From: Zhengitettix transpicula | Lineage: Eukaryota > Arthropoda > Insecta > Orthoptera > Tetrigidae | DNA length: 64,000 nt | Assembly: GCA_037074705.1 (NCBI GenBank) | Contig: CM073596.1 | Location: forward strand, 26,510,001-26,574,000 | Direction of reading: 5' to 3' | In this document: positions 48,001-60,300 of the stretch, piece after piece | How positions within the stretch are numbered: the stretch's first letter is position 1 | How the letters are laid out: the number at the start of each line of letters is the position of its first letter | The notes under the pieces: generated by a model | Seen by the model: the letters and a program-made list of their open reading frames with translations, nothing else | Database searches by the model: none | Told to the model about the DNA's origin: nothing | Position numbers and translations under genes: made by a program

Positions 48001-51000
48001 CCAAAGCAGATATAACGTGCCATTCGAAGAGTCGTCGTAATAAAAAGAAGAAAATTCCCCTAGTGACAGGGGAAGAGGTTGACATGGATTTGACTGCAAT
48101 GGAGTAAGAATTATTTTAATGAACCATTTAATTTAAGTAATACATTTTTATAAAATGTATGTGGTTCTGGCTAAAAATGTTTATACTTATATTTTTTGGT
48201 GTTTTATTTAATGGTTCAGTAATTAATTTTTTGTCTTAAAAATGTGTATATATTACCATTCATTAACAATAAGACTATACTGATCTATCATCTCAAGTAT
48301 CTCCAATATTAAATGTTTCTGATTGGTTTGGGGATATATGTTGTTATTACTCTGCGCCCATTTCAGTGCTGATTCTCCTGTTCTTTGGATTCGCCTTGAC
48401 CCAGACATGACACTTTTGAGAGCATGCTCCATTGAACAGCCAGATTATCAGTGGCAGTACCAACTGCGACACGAAAGAGATGTTACTGCCCAGATGGAAG
48501 CTATAACTGCTCTTGAGCGGTTTCCAACACCACCAACTCGCTTGGCACTGACTGATACAATTGAATGTGAACAAGCTTTTTACAAAGTTCGATGCCGAGC
48601 TGCCCATTGTCTGACGAAGGTTTGCATCCAGCATATTTATTTATTTCTAAGAAATCATTCATATAATATTTCTATTTGTCAATTAGAATAAAAAACATAA
48701 ATGCTAAATTCTACACTTGAACCAAGGAAAATAATGGTCTTCATATACAGAGGGGTATAAAAAATATACACCTTTATTTCCAAAAACTTTAAAAATAACT
48801 GATGGAAATATCTCACTTTTTGTGAAGTGTTGCTTAATGTTCGAGACATTTGTGAAAATATTTGAAATGTTTGTCTTTAACATCTATACAAAGATGATGC
48901 TGTAGAACTACTGCATGAACTTCTGAACTTAATGTCCATACACATGAACTTGTGAAAAATTCTTGTAGTTCATCCAATGAGTGTAGGTTTTTTTTACTAA
49001 ATAATGTCCTTTAGTCCAGTGGTGTTTTTTAAATGTTATGGATTATGTTTTTTCAGGTGGCCAATGCAATGGTAGCTACTTGGGCTGGCCCTCCAGCTAT
49101 GCTAGCAATATTCCGGAAGTTGTTTGGATCCTTCTCATGTCCTCACATTATTCGGCAGAATAATTTTTCCAATTTGCACCATTATTTTTTGCAAAAGGTG
49201 TTTATAAACTTATTCAATTAATTTTTATCTTGTTATTTCATGTATTCTATAAAACTGAGTTAATGTAAAAAAATTAATAAGAACTGTTCTTTGTATATAA
49301 TTACAAATTGCTGTGTCAATTTCCGAAACAGTATTCTATAAGTTGTGATCAATTGAATGAGAAGTAATATATAACAAGTTAAAGGTAGGATAAGGTTGTT
49401 TCACATACTAGCACACTTCATAGGGATAATAAATTTGAAGTGGTCAAAGTTATTGTTCACTTGTTTTCATTGGTCTTAAATTGTTTTCATGTGATGGAAC
49501 TTGTCAATTTACGTACAAGAGTCATACTATAAATATATAGTCACGACAGAAACAATAGTTTTGTATTGGAGTCAAAAACTGTGTGAAATAAAAACCTAAT
49601 TGTATACAAGCTTTTCATACTGTGGATATTATGAAGTATAAAAACAAAAAACATTCATTTTTATTGTTTTGCAGACAATTCCACTTGCTATGGCAGGATT
49701 GAGAAATGCTCATGGGATTTGTCCACCAGAAGTTATTCGTTTTCTTCTTGAACTTTTCAAGTATAATGACAATAGTAAGAATCGTTATTCAGATAACTAT
49801 TACAGAGCTGCACTTGTAGAAGCTCTAGGAGCTACAGTCACTCCTGTAATTTCCATGGTTCAGCAAGGGTAAGTAAGTACAGGCCTACATAAAGAAATTT
49901 GGTTTTGTTTACTTGATTAATTTGTTTAAAATTTTCAGAGCCGCTATTACTGCCGATTCCCTCTCTTCCGATACAAAACTTGTCCTGGAAGAAGTGACAC
50001 GGTGCTTAAATTTAGAAAAATTGCTGCCTTGCTATAAGTACACAGTCACCGTTGCATGTCTTCATGCCATAAGAAAGTTGCAGAAATTTGGCCATTTACC
50101 AAGCAATCCATCCTTATTCCGTAGCTATGCAGCTTATGGACAGTTTATTGGTATGTTTCTCAATAGTTTCTTATTCATCAACCATTTACTAAACTGAACT
50201 GTATAAATAACTCAAACAATTTTCAGATGTCCGATTAGCAGCTCTTGAAGCTCTAGTGGACTTTACCCGTGTTGATGGTCGATGGGAGGACCTTCTCTTC
50301 TTATTAGATATAATTGAAAATGATCCAGAGCCATTTCTTCGGCATCAGTTAGTCCGCTTGCTAGTTGAAAATCCACCATTTGACAGAGCTCACAGGCACA
50401 GACTTGATAAGGAAGAACTTGTTGAAAAGCTTTGGGGAATGATGAAGTCAGTGCAAGGCATATTGATTTCTCCTTTCACTCTTTTTGATACAAAATATAA
50501 TAAGTAAATTTTTTCAGCTGTATGCTATCCCACGATTCTCGACTACGGTGTGATATAGTGGACATCTATTATACTATGTATGGTGTTAGACGTCCCATCT
50601 GTCTTCCGATTCCTGAGCTTTCATCTATTCTCTCCATGAAACAGGAAAGACATAGCAGTCCAGTGCAAGAGAAAGATGTAAGTTGTGATATATAACTATT
50701 ACAAGTACCAAACTGTAATTAAATACATTATATATTAAAATTTGGAGAAGCCACTTAATGAATAAAATTAAAAAACTGGTCAAATGAAGGAGTTTTTGAT
50801 GATGGATAAAGATACCTAGTCAATAAATTGCAATATCTGATATATATATACCTTTTTTCACAATTTGATTGATAAATTCTAAGCAGAACAATGAACATTT
50901 AGCCTTGATTTTTTCTTGTGTTTCTTTCAGATAAAACCAGCTATTTCCACACTACCATTGGTCCCCTTTGTAACAGGAGGCATGCTAGAAACACCAAGTG

Positions 51001-52435
51001 TTTCTGGCATCAAACGCAAAAGTGGATCACCCCTCCGAGAACAAGAAGTTTTAGCTGATGATAATCTTGGTCTTGTTACTGTTGAGATTGTAGCTGGTGA
51101 TGAAAGTAGCAAAGTACGAGTTAAAGTAAGTATTCATTTTGAGAAAGTAGAAAAAATTAATTTTAAATATTAGTCATGAAATAAGTTAAGTAAAGAAATG
51201 CAAAATATCAGGGCTTCCGAGTTATTGTATAAAGATGTAGGATTCTTGGTATCTTGTTAAAGCCAGTAAAAAATCTGTCCTTTAATGTTCTGTTTTTATA
51301 GATAAACATTGCCAGTGACCATAGATTGATGGAGTTCAAATTTTAAATGCTACTTTACTTGTAAATAAATACAGGAGTTAATTATTAATTACATGATGCC
51401 CTTTGTGATAGGAAACTCCATCCACAGCTCAGTCAAGATCTGTTCCTGGAGTTTGCCAGGAAATATCAACAGAAGGGGAAATTAAAACTGAATATTTCTC
51501 TGACAACTCTCAGTCCTTACCTGGTTTGAGTGGAACTTCTGGTCCAGTTGGCTTTGAGCCAGGAATGTTTAGAAAGGAAGGCCCAGATGGTGAAGGAAAA
51601 CATCATAAATCTGATAGTGCTTCAAAGGTATGTGAATTAATTTGCCTTAGTGTTGACATATTTTCTTTATGGGCTTCAGCGTTTCTTACAAGTCATACAG
51701 AGTTGAAGAAACTAATATAAATGTGTGTGTTGACTAATATATGATGTGTTGTGGTGCTTCCTTCGTAATACATATTACATCAGTTATACTTGCTTTTCCA
51801 CATATGTCATCATAGAGACAATAAATGTAATCTTCTTAGTTTAAAAAGTGTCAGTGGAAATCATAAATTGTAGTCAAGAATTCACATTATTAAATTTATA
51901 ATTAAAAATGCTTGAAGATATCAATTAGCTAGAAAGAGTGAAATTAAGGGAAGTCAAACACATCCAATTCTCGATTGTACTCAAATGAACATATATAGCA
52001 GACAAATAAAATTATTGAAGTATTTCATTATGTTTAATATATTTCATTCTAACAGTATGCTTGAATAACTTTGACATGTTATTTTCTTGGATGAATGGTT
52101 TGTGGCTGTTCACACTGTTATTCTAGATATTGTTCATTTTACTTCTTGTTTGCATATTTGTGAACAATGATTATGTTTTATTTTAAGTCCAGAATTATTG
52201 CAAAATTTTATTATTACAGTTGAAGAAAAAGAAGAAAGACAAAAAGAAGCACAAACATAAACACAAACATAAACATGACCATAAACATGGAAAGGAAAAA
52301 GAAAAGGAAAAAGATAAAGACACCAAAGAAAAGAAAGATCTTGGTAAATTGAAATTGCCCAAAGATGAAACTTTGAGTTCTGGAAGTTCTAGTCTCAGTC
52401 CATCTGCATTGGTATCACGAGAATTCTCTTTCTAA
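42895..52435 (+). CDS. TAF2: TAF2, TFIID subunit 2, 19 coding exons
   Basis: TAF2 is the TFIID subunit that, with TAF1 and TAF7, contacts initiator DNA at RNA polymerase II promoters in the nucleus. Exons read by eye: 42895-42938, 43016-43070, 44085-44248, 44324-44540, 45159-45397, 45638-45859, 46276-46489, 47046-47303, 47573-47781, 47864-48103, 48367-48619, 49057-49197, 49675-49868, 49939-50150, 50227-50446, 50518-50677, 50931-51125, 51412-51627, 52220-52435. They join in one frame to 1222 residues, close to human TAF2 (about 1199). The whole length aligns with vertebrate TAF2, for example [34 protein letters not shown] and [15 protein letters not shown]. The start is the first ATG after an in-frame TAA at 42883. 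All introns are GT-AG except 1 (AT-AC) and 4 (GC-AG). The last exon has an alternative ending. Identity is near certain; exon 1 and the 3' end are less sure. Confidence 0.96.
45006..45083. repeat. (TA)n(GA)n compound microsatellite in TAF2 intron 4
   Basis: About 25 TA units run into about 14 GA units, ending 75 bases before the exon 5 acceptor. It lies in the GC-AG intron. Confidence 0.95.
45971..46050 (+). repeat. 80-bp dispersed repeat, copy 2, in TAF2 intron 6
   Basis: Partner of 41915-41994. The near-identity of the two copies, one outside and one inside TAF2, implies recent mobility or duplication. No TIRs or tail seen. Confidence 0.9.
48367..50677 (+). other. TAF2: TAF2 helical (HEAT-like) region, exons 11-16
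   Basis: These exons encode the helix-rich C-terminal half that follows the aminopeptidase-like fold and docks on the TFIID scaffold in the known family. Recognisable blocks are [65 protein letters not shown] and [17 protein letters not shown]. Introns 13, 14 and 15 are only 70, 76 and 71 bp, so the region is compact next to the 5' part of the gene. Confidence 0.9.
50931..52435 (+). other. TAF2: TAF2 disordered tail with His/Lys tract, exons 17-19
   Basis: Exons 17 and 18 are low-complexity and poorly conserved. Exon 19 opens with a lysine- and histidine-rich stretch (residues about 1152-1190, repeated KHKH units from CAYAAA codons), which is also found at the C-terminus of vertebrate TAF2 and is typical of nuclear, condensate-prone tails. 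Read through, exon 19 ends at TAA 52433-52435 (last residues VSREFSF). Splicing at a GTATCA donor (52412) to a strong acceptor before 52647 would instead end the protein in FRRRSVN with a stop at 52668-52670, giving the same total length. Confidence 0.8.
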
Positions 52436-52696
52436 TATATGAATTTTGTTGTTCTATATTAACTACTCATTTCATTTTACCATCCAAATATTTCTCATAA
52501 TTAAACTGAAAAATATTTACTTTTGTTTTCTGAAGGTATTTGTAAAGTTATAAAGACTGGAAAATTATGACGACTTACATAATTTTGTAAATATAATTAA
52601 AACCAAAAAAACATGTTTTGTTCTTTACCCCTTTTTTTTATTACAGTTCAGAAGAAGGTCTGTTAACTAAATGTTAAGTATCAAAGAAATTCCTTA

Positions 52697-52702
52697 AATA
52701 AA
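52697..52702 (+). terminator. TAF2 polyadenylation signal AATAAA
   Basis: A canonical AATAAA lies 262 bases after the read-through stop at 52435 and 27 bases after the alternative spliced stop at 52670. It is followed by T/G-rich sequence, as expected for an animal 3' end. Confidence 0.6.
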
Positions 52703-55700
52703 GTTGTTAATTTGAAGGCGGGTATTCATCCAGGCTTGTAGTGAAAATACTCATTATCAGTACTTGTCAATTATACAAAAAAACAGGATCAATTTGGGTT
52801 ATTACTGACAAAGAGGATCAATTTGGGTTATTACAGACAAAGAAGTAATGTGGCCACTATAGTAAGATATGAGTAATTATTTGCTTTATAAGCAATTTGT
52901 TCATTTTATAAATAAAAATACCTTGATAAGCATAATCTACTATTGACTATTTAATATATATTGATGTAATAATAGATTTCATACCAGGTTGTTTTTGCAT
53001 TAGAAGTGCATATGTAGTTGGAAAATATAATTTTTATATTATGAAGTGCCCATAATTTGGTCATTTGTCAAAATATTCTACTATGGAGAAGTTGTGGAAA
53101 GTCAATGGGTTCACATGTTTCTCTGTACTTTTCTGTATTTATAGAGCCTATTCTAGTACTGAAATGCACCAACCCAACATCTAGCAAGATTATTAGGCTT
53201 GAAGGTGCAATATATACAAACATCATCTTAAATACTCTTACACCACATTGCTGATTTGTGATCATTTATTTACTGGCAATTCCACAAATATGGCAAGCAG
53301 TATTCATTTACTCCAGACATAGAATCTGCTTCCTGTGAGTGTTCTTATTTTTCACAGTATGATTACAAAGAACTTGTTTGTAGACTATGTGAATATCAAT
53401 TATTAACACACAAAGTGATGTGTCATATATGAAGAAATAAGGAGTAAGAAGAATAGAAAATTAACTAAAACCATAGTTGTGGACAGGAGAAAGAAAATCC
53501 CCAAGAAGACTGAACCAAAGTGAAGAAACAGCCGAGACCTGCAAAAAGAAAACCTTTAAATTTAATAATGGTTGTCATATTATTTTTTGCAGATTATTAT
53601 TAAAAAAAATTCCTATCATGTAAGGTTATTCTCATATATGATGTAATTTTTTACATTTCTACTTTTGTTCTGTCATTTAATTGATAAATGATTACATAAA
53701 AATATAACAAGTCCGTATAGTATGTAATCCCAATAACTTTTTCCACTTTTCATGTGTACTTGCCGATAATTATCCATTTTTAAAATCCAGGAGTAGTTGG
53801 CTATCATTCTGTCTTTAAAGTTTCTTTATGTGTTAATGAAATCTTTTACCTGTATTTCACTGTGTCCACCTAACTTTCAGGGAAATAGTCCAGGTGTGAA
53901 TGGAGAAAATGAACAAAATTTTCATTCATCAGTTTTCTGATGTCAAGTTCTACAAATACTCCTTCATTCTGCTTTGATTCACATAAACCCATTAACTGTC
54001 CACAATGGCATTATAATTGTTTTGGCAGGGCTAGTTTTATTTAAAGCAATTGAGTAAAATTTTTTTGGTTCAATCAAATTTTCTCTTTCAATATTTTTGA
54101 CTCCTGGTTCCAATATTGACCTTTTTGGCCATCCATTGTTTCTAAAAATGTGACTATTTATAATGACTATAATTCACAAAGATAATATGGAAATTTCATA
54201 TAACCTCTCTGTTGTCCAAGCTTCAAATCATTGCAAACAAAGCTTTAAGTATTAGTTTAATATTTTCATAGTACTCTTTTAAAGTAACTGAATTTCCTCC
54301 CAGTCTAGGACTTGTCCTGTATACAATAAGAGGCGTCATTAGGGTTCGTCCTGTGATGACATCAGTAGAAGCCTACTAATTACCATTATTCAGTAGCACT
54401 GCTTCTTTTTGATGAATCTGGATTGACTGCCTTTATAAGACAGTTTAAGTTTGGAAAATATTCCTCAATAAATATTATATTAGAAATTAATAAATATGCT
54501 TAATAAGCTGATACAAATTGTTCAAAGTTTCCATTATATATTTTCCACACTTGTACACATCAAATAATTGGTTTGTAAAAATGCTGTCCGAATATTATAA
54601 TTATTTATCAAGTAGTACATATCAAATGCATAAAAAACTAATTTTTTAAACAATACTTTCATTGCAGACTTGTGTAATCAACAAGAAAAAGTGAGGAAAA
54701 ATTACTCCAATGTTTTGAACATCGAGAAAAAAACTGTGGTCATCTTCAGGGAAAGAGGTACATACAGAGCTAGTTTTTGATAATCTGTAGGTGTAGACTT
54801 AAAATAAATCGAGTCTTACCCCAGAATGACGTGTATCTCTATGTTTAGCATCCAGATGCATTTTGCTCAAAATGAATATTGCAGTATCTTCTTATTGTCC
54901 TTGTTGATTTTTACTGTCTACTGTCCCAGTGCCTTCTTTTATAATTTTCTATTGTTAATTTGTTTTATTGTTATTTCAACTATAGAGCATAAATTTTTTA
55001 AAATTATTTTTCCACATGATGTGTTAACCTGTATCCTGACCAATACTTCGAAGAGATATTTGGAATCATCAGATTTTTTCAAGACAAATTATACCCATCT
55101 AGATTTGAAAATATAGCTTCATTGTGTAACATGATGTACGTTCCTTTACTTTAAATTGTTATTCCCAGTTCCATCAATTTTAGTTTGTCTGAAGGAGATT
55201 TAAAAAAGGTTTCTACAAATATTTTGGCACTCATTCTACCCAGAATTGTACATCATTATCACGTAACACGAAATTGAGTCTTCAAGTTGGACTCCGTAAC
55301 GGGGCATTCATCGGCCAGATGGTTTTATCTCCAGAATGATTAATTACCGCCGTAATTAACAACTATTGACGCAAGAAGTTAAGGAGAACATTCTAATTAT
55401 CGGTCTGTAGCTTGGAAGTTTGAACAATATGCCTCTGGAGAAGTAGCGTTCTGTTTGAAACTTCGAAGGACTGCAATCAAGCGTGAATGATGCACTTAAT
55501 AGCCTCCATTAATAATTACAGGCCCTTCATAAGAAACCGCGCCAGATCAGGCGTGCTATGAAGATGTCACTGCCATCAAATCTCAAGAATACAGTTAAAT
55601 AACATATTCCAAGACCACCCAATAGTTAACTTTGACTATAATACCCAATCAGATATTAAATTATACGCATTGAGCATCAGCATCTTGAGTAATGATTATA

Positions 55701-55984
55701 CAGAAAATCTAACGGTAGAACTCTGATATAAGATTGGAAAATTTTGACCAAATTTATATTAAGTATGCTCAATACGTAAAAGATTTCTACAGCAGAATAT
55801 ACGCAACAGATGAAAACAATTCTATATCGCATCAGGATTGTGAACTTTAAGATGTAGAAAATATTAACAGAATAAATTTGTGTCCTATCAAGAGTGGAAA
55901 AATTCAAACATGGCCTGGTTATCAATAAATAACTGAAGTTATTGGCATGAAGAGAAGGAGATAGTGTTAGAGAAAATATGAACA
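52703..55984. other. Intergenic, nothing firm
   Basis: A 29-bp tandem duplication (AGGATCAATTTGGGTTATTA...) lies at 52785-52842. A GC-richer patch at 55240-55560 has no coding signature. 53870-54000 has short matches to the style of the PLE/Jockey relics but nothing nameable. Confidence 0.35.
52785..52842. repeat. 29-bp tandem duplication
   Basis: Two units of 29 bp differing at one base, in the TAF2 3' flank. Confidence 0.9.
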
Positions 55985-56480
55985 CAATCATCATCAATAG
56001 CACGACAGCCCTTTGTGGGCCTTCGACTTCTGATGAAGTTTTCGCCATTCCCCTTTATTTAGCGCTGCATTTCTCCAATTCTTGATACCGATTATCCTTC
56101 CATCCTCTCTCACGCCGTCTGCCCATCTCAGTCTTGGTCTTCCGGCTTTCCTTCTGGGGATGTCTTCAATATCCTGCCTATCATTCTATCATTTTCCCGT
56201 GGCACATGTCCTGCCCATTCTAGCCTTCTAATCTTGATTAAACTTCACGATGCCTGGTTCTTTATACAGATCGTATAGTTCATTATTATATCTTCGTCTC
56301 CATTCACCTTTCACTTCTACCGGGCCAAACATTTTCCTCAGAATCTTCCTTTCAAATGTAGTGAGTTTCCTCTCATCGGATTTAGAAACTGTCCATGTCT
56401 CAGCACCATATGCTAATACTGGTCTTATTAAGACTACATTAGGACTTTAGTTTTCCTGAACAGCAGCTTAGACTTCAAAT
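55985..56480 (-). pseudogene. Non-LTR retrotransposon ORF2 C-terminal relic
   Basis: The - strand reads RPVLAYGAETWTVSKSDERK and ERKILRKMFGPVEVKGEWRR, then YNNELYDLYKEPGIVK. After a frame change comes RRLEWAGHVPR, and after another RRKAGRPRLRWADGVRED, NWRNAALNKGEWRKL and KAHKGL. This is the end of the reverse transcriptase ORF of a common insect non-LTR type. The clade (RTE-like or other) cannot be fixed by eye. Frameshifts and internal stops show it is dead. Confidence 0.85.
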
Positions 56481-57311
56481 GTTTTCTGAGGCCATAGTAG
56501 CAGCTGTTGGCAGAGAATATCCACCTTTGAATCTTCGAGCTTACACAATACTGGAAGGAAATAAAAGTTTCAGAGAGTTTGAAGCAAGCAAACCACCAAA
56601 AAACTTATTTTCCTGGAATTTTTATTTCTATCAAAAAATTTGTACTCAATGCAAATTGAAGCTTTTCTTCATTACGGCAATAAAATTTTAAACGGGACGT
56701 TCATATCTTTACATTGCGGTGATTGAAAAATGGCAATTAAATTCACACTCAATCATATTGACGTTTCTTTATGGTCTTATCTAAGAAAACTTAAGTATTA
56801 ATATAGATTAATTTACAATTTAATAGTCTTGTTCAGCGCATTCCTTTCTGTCTATTTAGATATTATATAGATTTAAATATGTAGATAATCATAATAGAGT
56901 AAAATTCTTAGTAAAACGAACTTTCGTAACTTGTCCGTTTGTTCTTCAGGTAATCAAGTTCTAGTCAAAGCCAAATAATGATTGATACAAATATTCTTCT
57001 CTGATACAAACACAAGTTCATTATGTTGAAAGAAAAGCGGATTTGTGGCCTTAGCACATGTGAAGAGACGTTTTTGTCATTCATAAATAACTAATGAGCA
57101 CGGAGTGTTTCGGACGTTGGCTTAATTATTGCTCTGGTATTGGAAAAGTGAAGCAGAGCTATGAATTTGTAACTACTCCAAAATTAGCGTTACCATGCGT
57201 GTAACAATATAATTAGACGGTCAGTCACGCGAAAGACGAGTCAAGCATAATTCAAAGAAACGTAAAGCACTTTTCGAATCGCATTCAACGCTCCGTATAC
57301 CCCGAAATTTC
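56481..57311. other. Flank upstream of the odorant receptor
   Basis: No coding signature beyond a short frame (56479-56691) adjoining the retrotransposon relic and possibly part of it. 57090-57311, the likely promoter and 5' UTR of the receptor, shows no clear TATA box. Confidence 0.35.
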
Positions 57312-57321
57312 ATGGCACAAG
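57312..57321 (+). other. Odorant receptor first coding exon, 10 nt
   Basis: ATGGCACAAG is followed by a good donor (GTAAGC). Joined to the acceptor at 58496 it reads MAQGAFVRRVNVPLL in the frame of exon 2. No other ATG with a matching donor phase was noticed in the preceding kilobase. It is supported only by phase and position. Confidence 0.55.
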
Positions 57322-60300
57322 GTAAGCTAAGTAAATATCTAAGCTTTGATTGAAAGCATTTCTTCTGTTCCTATTTATTATCTTTATCAAAGTGATAACA
57401 TAACATAAATTTTCAAAATCTACGCACAGATTCATTCAAATTTTAACCTAGATTAATAAAATTAATTCATGAAAAAAAGAGAGAAAATATTATATTGATA
57501 TTTGAACAACAAAAAATTATTTTAAATGTTACTCATTAAATATTAAATTTACTCTGAGGCGAATTCCGCCTCCACCCTTCCGCATCCCCTCCTTTCAAAT
57601 CCCTTTCCTATGATATAAGAGGGGAGTTGCCACTATGTGGATTACCCTATACTGAGCCTGTCTACACCCCCCCCCCTAGTTAACCCTTGACTACCTTCCT
57701 CTATCCTTCCGCATCCCACCTTTCAAATCCCTTCCTATGCTCTTAAAGGGGAGTTGCTAGCATGTGGATTACCCTCACGTTCTATTAACTAACGTATTTT
57801 TTTTTTACTAAATTGGCCATGAATTATTATATTAATTGAATTTGAATATTATTTACTCTTCAGTCCCTTCAAAGAATTAATTTTTTTCTCGAAACCACCA
57901 GGCCACTACTACTTTAATATACCATACAGTTCCAAATTTAAAACGTGCGTAAGAAATTTACAGGAGGAGGTCAACTACTGATGACTGACGGGACCTGAAA
58001 TGAAATCGTCACCCATTTATGGTTGACGTAAACGGGATGGAAATATGACTTAGCCATACATGGGTGACTTGGCAGTGAAAGTGTTAAACAGATTACTGAA
58101 TTACTTGAATTGTAAAAAAAAATTACGTTTATTCTTAGTAGTTTTGATATGATTATTTAAAATTAACCCAGGTAATTGCACTTGAACCAGAGGAACGACA
58201 CAATTCTAAAACAATGTTCGTTACCTATACTTGCAGATCGGACATTTATATCAACAAGCAAAGTTTAAATATTCAGCTAGATGATCGATTGATAATTGCA
58301 ATTCTAAGAAAATGAGATAGGATTAATACAATTTTCATGAAAACAGATTTTTATTAATCCATTCTTTCGCTTGATTGTCTGTGACTATTGTGAGATTAGT
58401 GTAATTACATTGATACCGTTAATTTGACTAGTCCTCAGATATGTAGCGTTATGTTATAAACGTACCAATTCCAATTATCGTTTTACGTTTCCACAGGCGC
58501 ATTTGTGCGACGCGTGAACGTTCCATTGCTCGTGATGCAGTTGGCCGGACTGTGGCCGCACACTTCATGGTATCACGTGGGTTACCGGGCCTTCATGCTG
58601 CTCAACGAGGCATTCGTGATTTTTGGAATCTTTGGCCACCTGTTGCACGCTGATATGCCAGCCGAGGTTGTCATCTTGCAGACGGGCTTCGTGTTCGTCA
58701 TGGTTTCCAATCTGTGTCCAATAATCCCGACCTACGTGGAAAAGGGTCAGCCTTTGGGAAGACTCTTGGAAGCCCTCACAGACTATTTGAATTGGGACAC
58801 AATCCCAGCACAGAATTTGCGGCTTCTCGATTTAGTAAAACGTCTCTACGTTTCTTTCCTGGGCTCGACTGTGGTGGCATCGTGGATTATAGCGGCGGGC
58901 CGTTTCATACAGGCAGAAGGGAAGTTTCTTGTTCCCTCTTGGTTACCTTTCGAAGTGGATGACTACTACGTGGTGATAATGCTGTTTCAGCTGATGTCAA
59001 CATTATTCCTCGTGCTAAGTCTTGGTGGCATGGCTCTCTTATACGTCACCGTGGTGTTGCTGATCTGCGCTCAGATACAGTGTCTGCACACGAGACTCTT
59101 AGATCTCCACGGAGGCAGCAGGCGAGAAGAATTGGATCACTGCGTCCGTTGGCACCAGGAGATCCTCAGGTAATAGCTTGCAGCCTGCTATTCACGCTCA
59201 TTGAAAGTGGCTTTCGTACATATAGTTACGAGGCTTTATTTATTCAAAGAGTGCCATCTATTTTCATTCCTAATAATTTTTCTAAAATTACATTCGTTTG
59301 ATTCGAAATTTCATTTTTCTCTCTCACTCACTCTACGATTATTTCACTCATTCGAACACAATATCGAACAAAAGGTGACGAATGTCTGCGAGTGCTATTC
59401 TCTCGCAGGCAGAACCTTTTAGGAGAGACGGAGAGGGCTACCTTTGGGGATGCCTTTTCCTCTCTCCGGTTTTGAACTAAGGTTTCCACAAACTGAGGCT
59501 CCTCGACCTGTTTTTGAGATTTGTGTGTTCCGCGGTCACAGACCTTGGACATACGGTAAGGGTTGTTCTTGTTCCCATTGGAACAGTCGGCCAACTGCCT
59601 CCTAAACTGGTCGTGGCACAGAGAATGGAATGCTGTGTCCCCACAGCAAACTCCTCCCCCACCATCGGAAGGACGTTGGACAAGTACCCAATGTCCGACC
59701 TACCTGATGCAGGTTTTCTAGAGTTTGTCCTGCATCACTCTCAGGTGAATGCCGAGTGGGATACTTAAACTATAGCCCGGGGGCCCTAGTTAACCCTTGG
59801 CTACCTTCCTCTACCATTCCGCATCCCCCCTTTCAAATCCCTTCCTATGCTATTAAAGTGCCACCATGTGGATTATCATCACGCACCCTTTCCCCCCATA
59901 AAAAAACAACAAGGGACAATTATTCTTAACAAGAGTGATTATATTTAGACGACGTTGAAATTGAGTGGTTGATGTCTGTACCGAGATATTCCTTTCAGAT
60001 GCATGAAGCTGTTGAAGAGAGCGTACAGTCCCATGTTCCTCGCATACATCTTGGCATCCATGCTTTCCATCAGTTGTGTTGTTTTCTCCGTCGTCATGGT
60101 GAGTATTGTCAACCTTTTTTTCTAAAGCATTACCTACTAATATTTAGAGAACTTTTCAGTGTTGTGCTTTGTTGTTAGGCAAAAGAGATTACTTTGGACT
60201 TGTGCTTGAGCATAGCGATTGCTGGATGCACAGTGCTCGGACCTCTGTCTATTTTTTGCTGGTTCGGAACTGAGCTCTCTATACAGGTGGGCATGATTGT

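Larger units (their letters stand above)
44085..48103 (+). other. TAF2: TAF2 aminopeptidase-like (M1 fold) domain, exons 3-10
   Basis: These exons encode the M1-aminopeptidase-like N-terminal half (roughly residues 34-620). The zinc site of real M1 enzymes, HEXXH followed by a glutamate in a WLNEG-type motif, is absent. Here the matching stretch reads [10 protein letters not shown] (about residues 335-344), then WLPKGIS (lysine near 359 in place of the zinc-binding glutamate). This agrees with TAF2 as a family: a non-catalytic scaffold. The exon 8 segment holds a Pro/Ser-rich insert (residues about 405-425) of low conservation. Intron 4 (44541-45158) is the GC-AG intron and contains a long microsatellite near its acceptor. 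Confidence 0.9.

Noticed and set aside
44085..48103. Active M1 aminopeptidase
   Set aside because: The fold is there, but HEXXH and the third zinc ligand are absent, and the sequence follows TAF2 throughout.
58505..59173. 222-codon ORF starting at 58505 as a complete single-exon gene
   Set aside because: The start is GTG just inside an acceptor site, and the end is an AG|GTAA donor. It is one exon of the odorant receptor.
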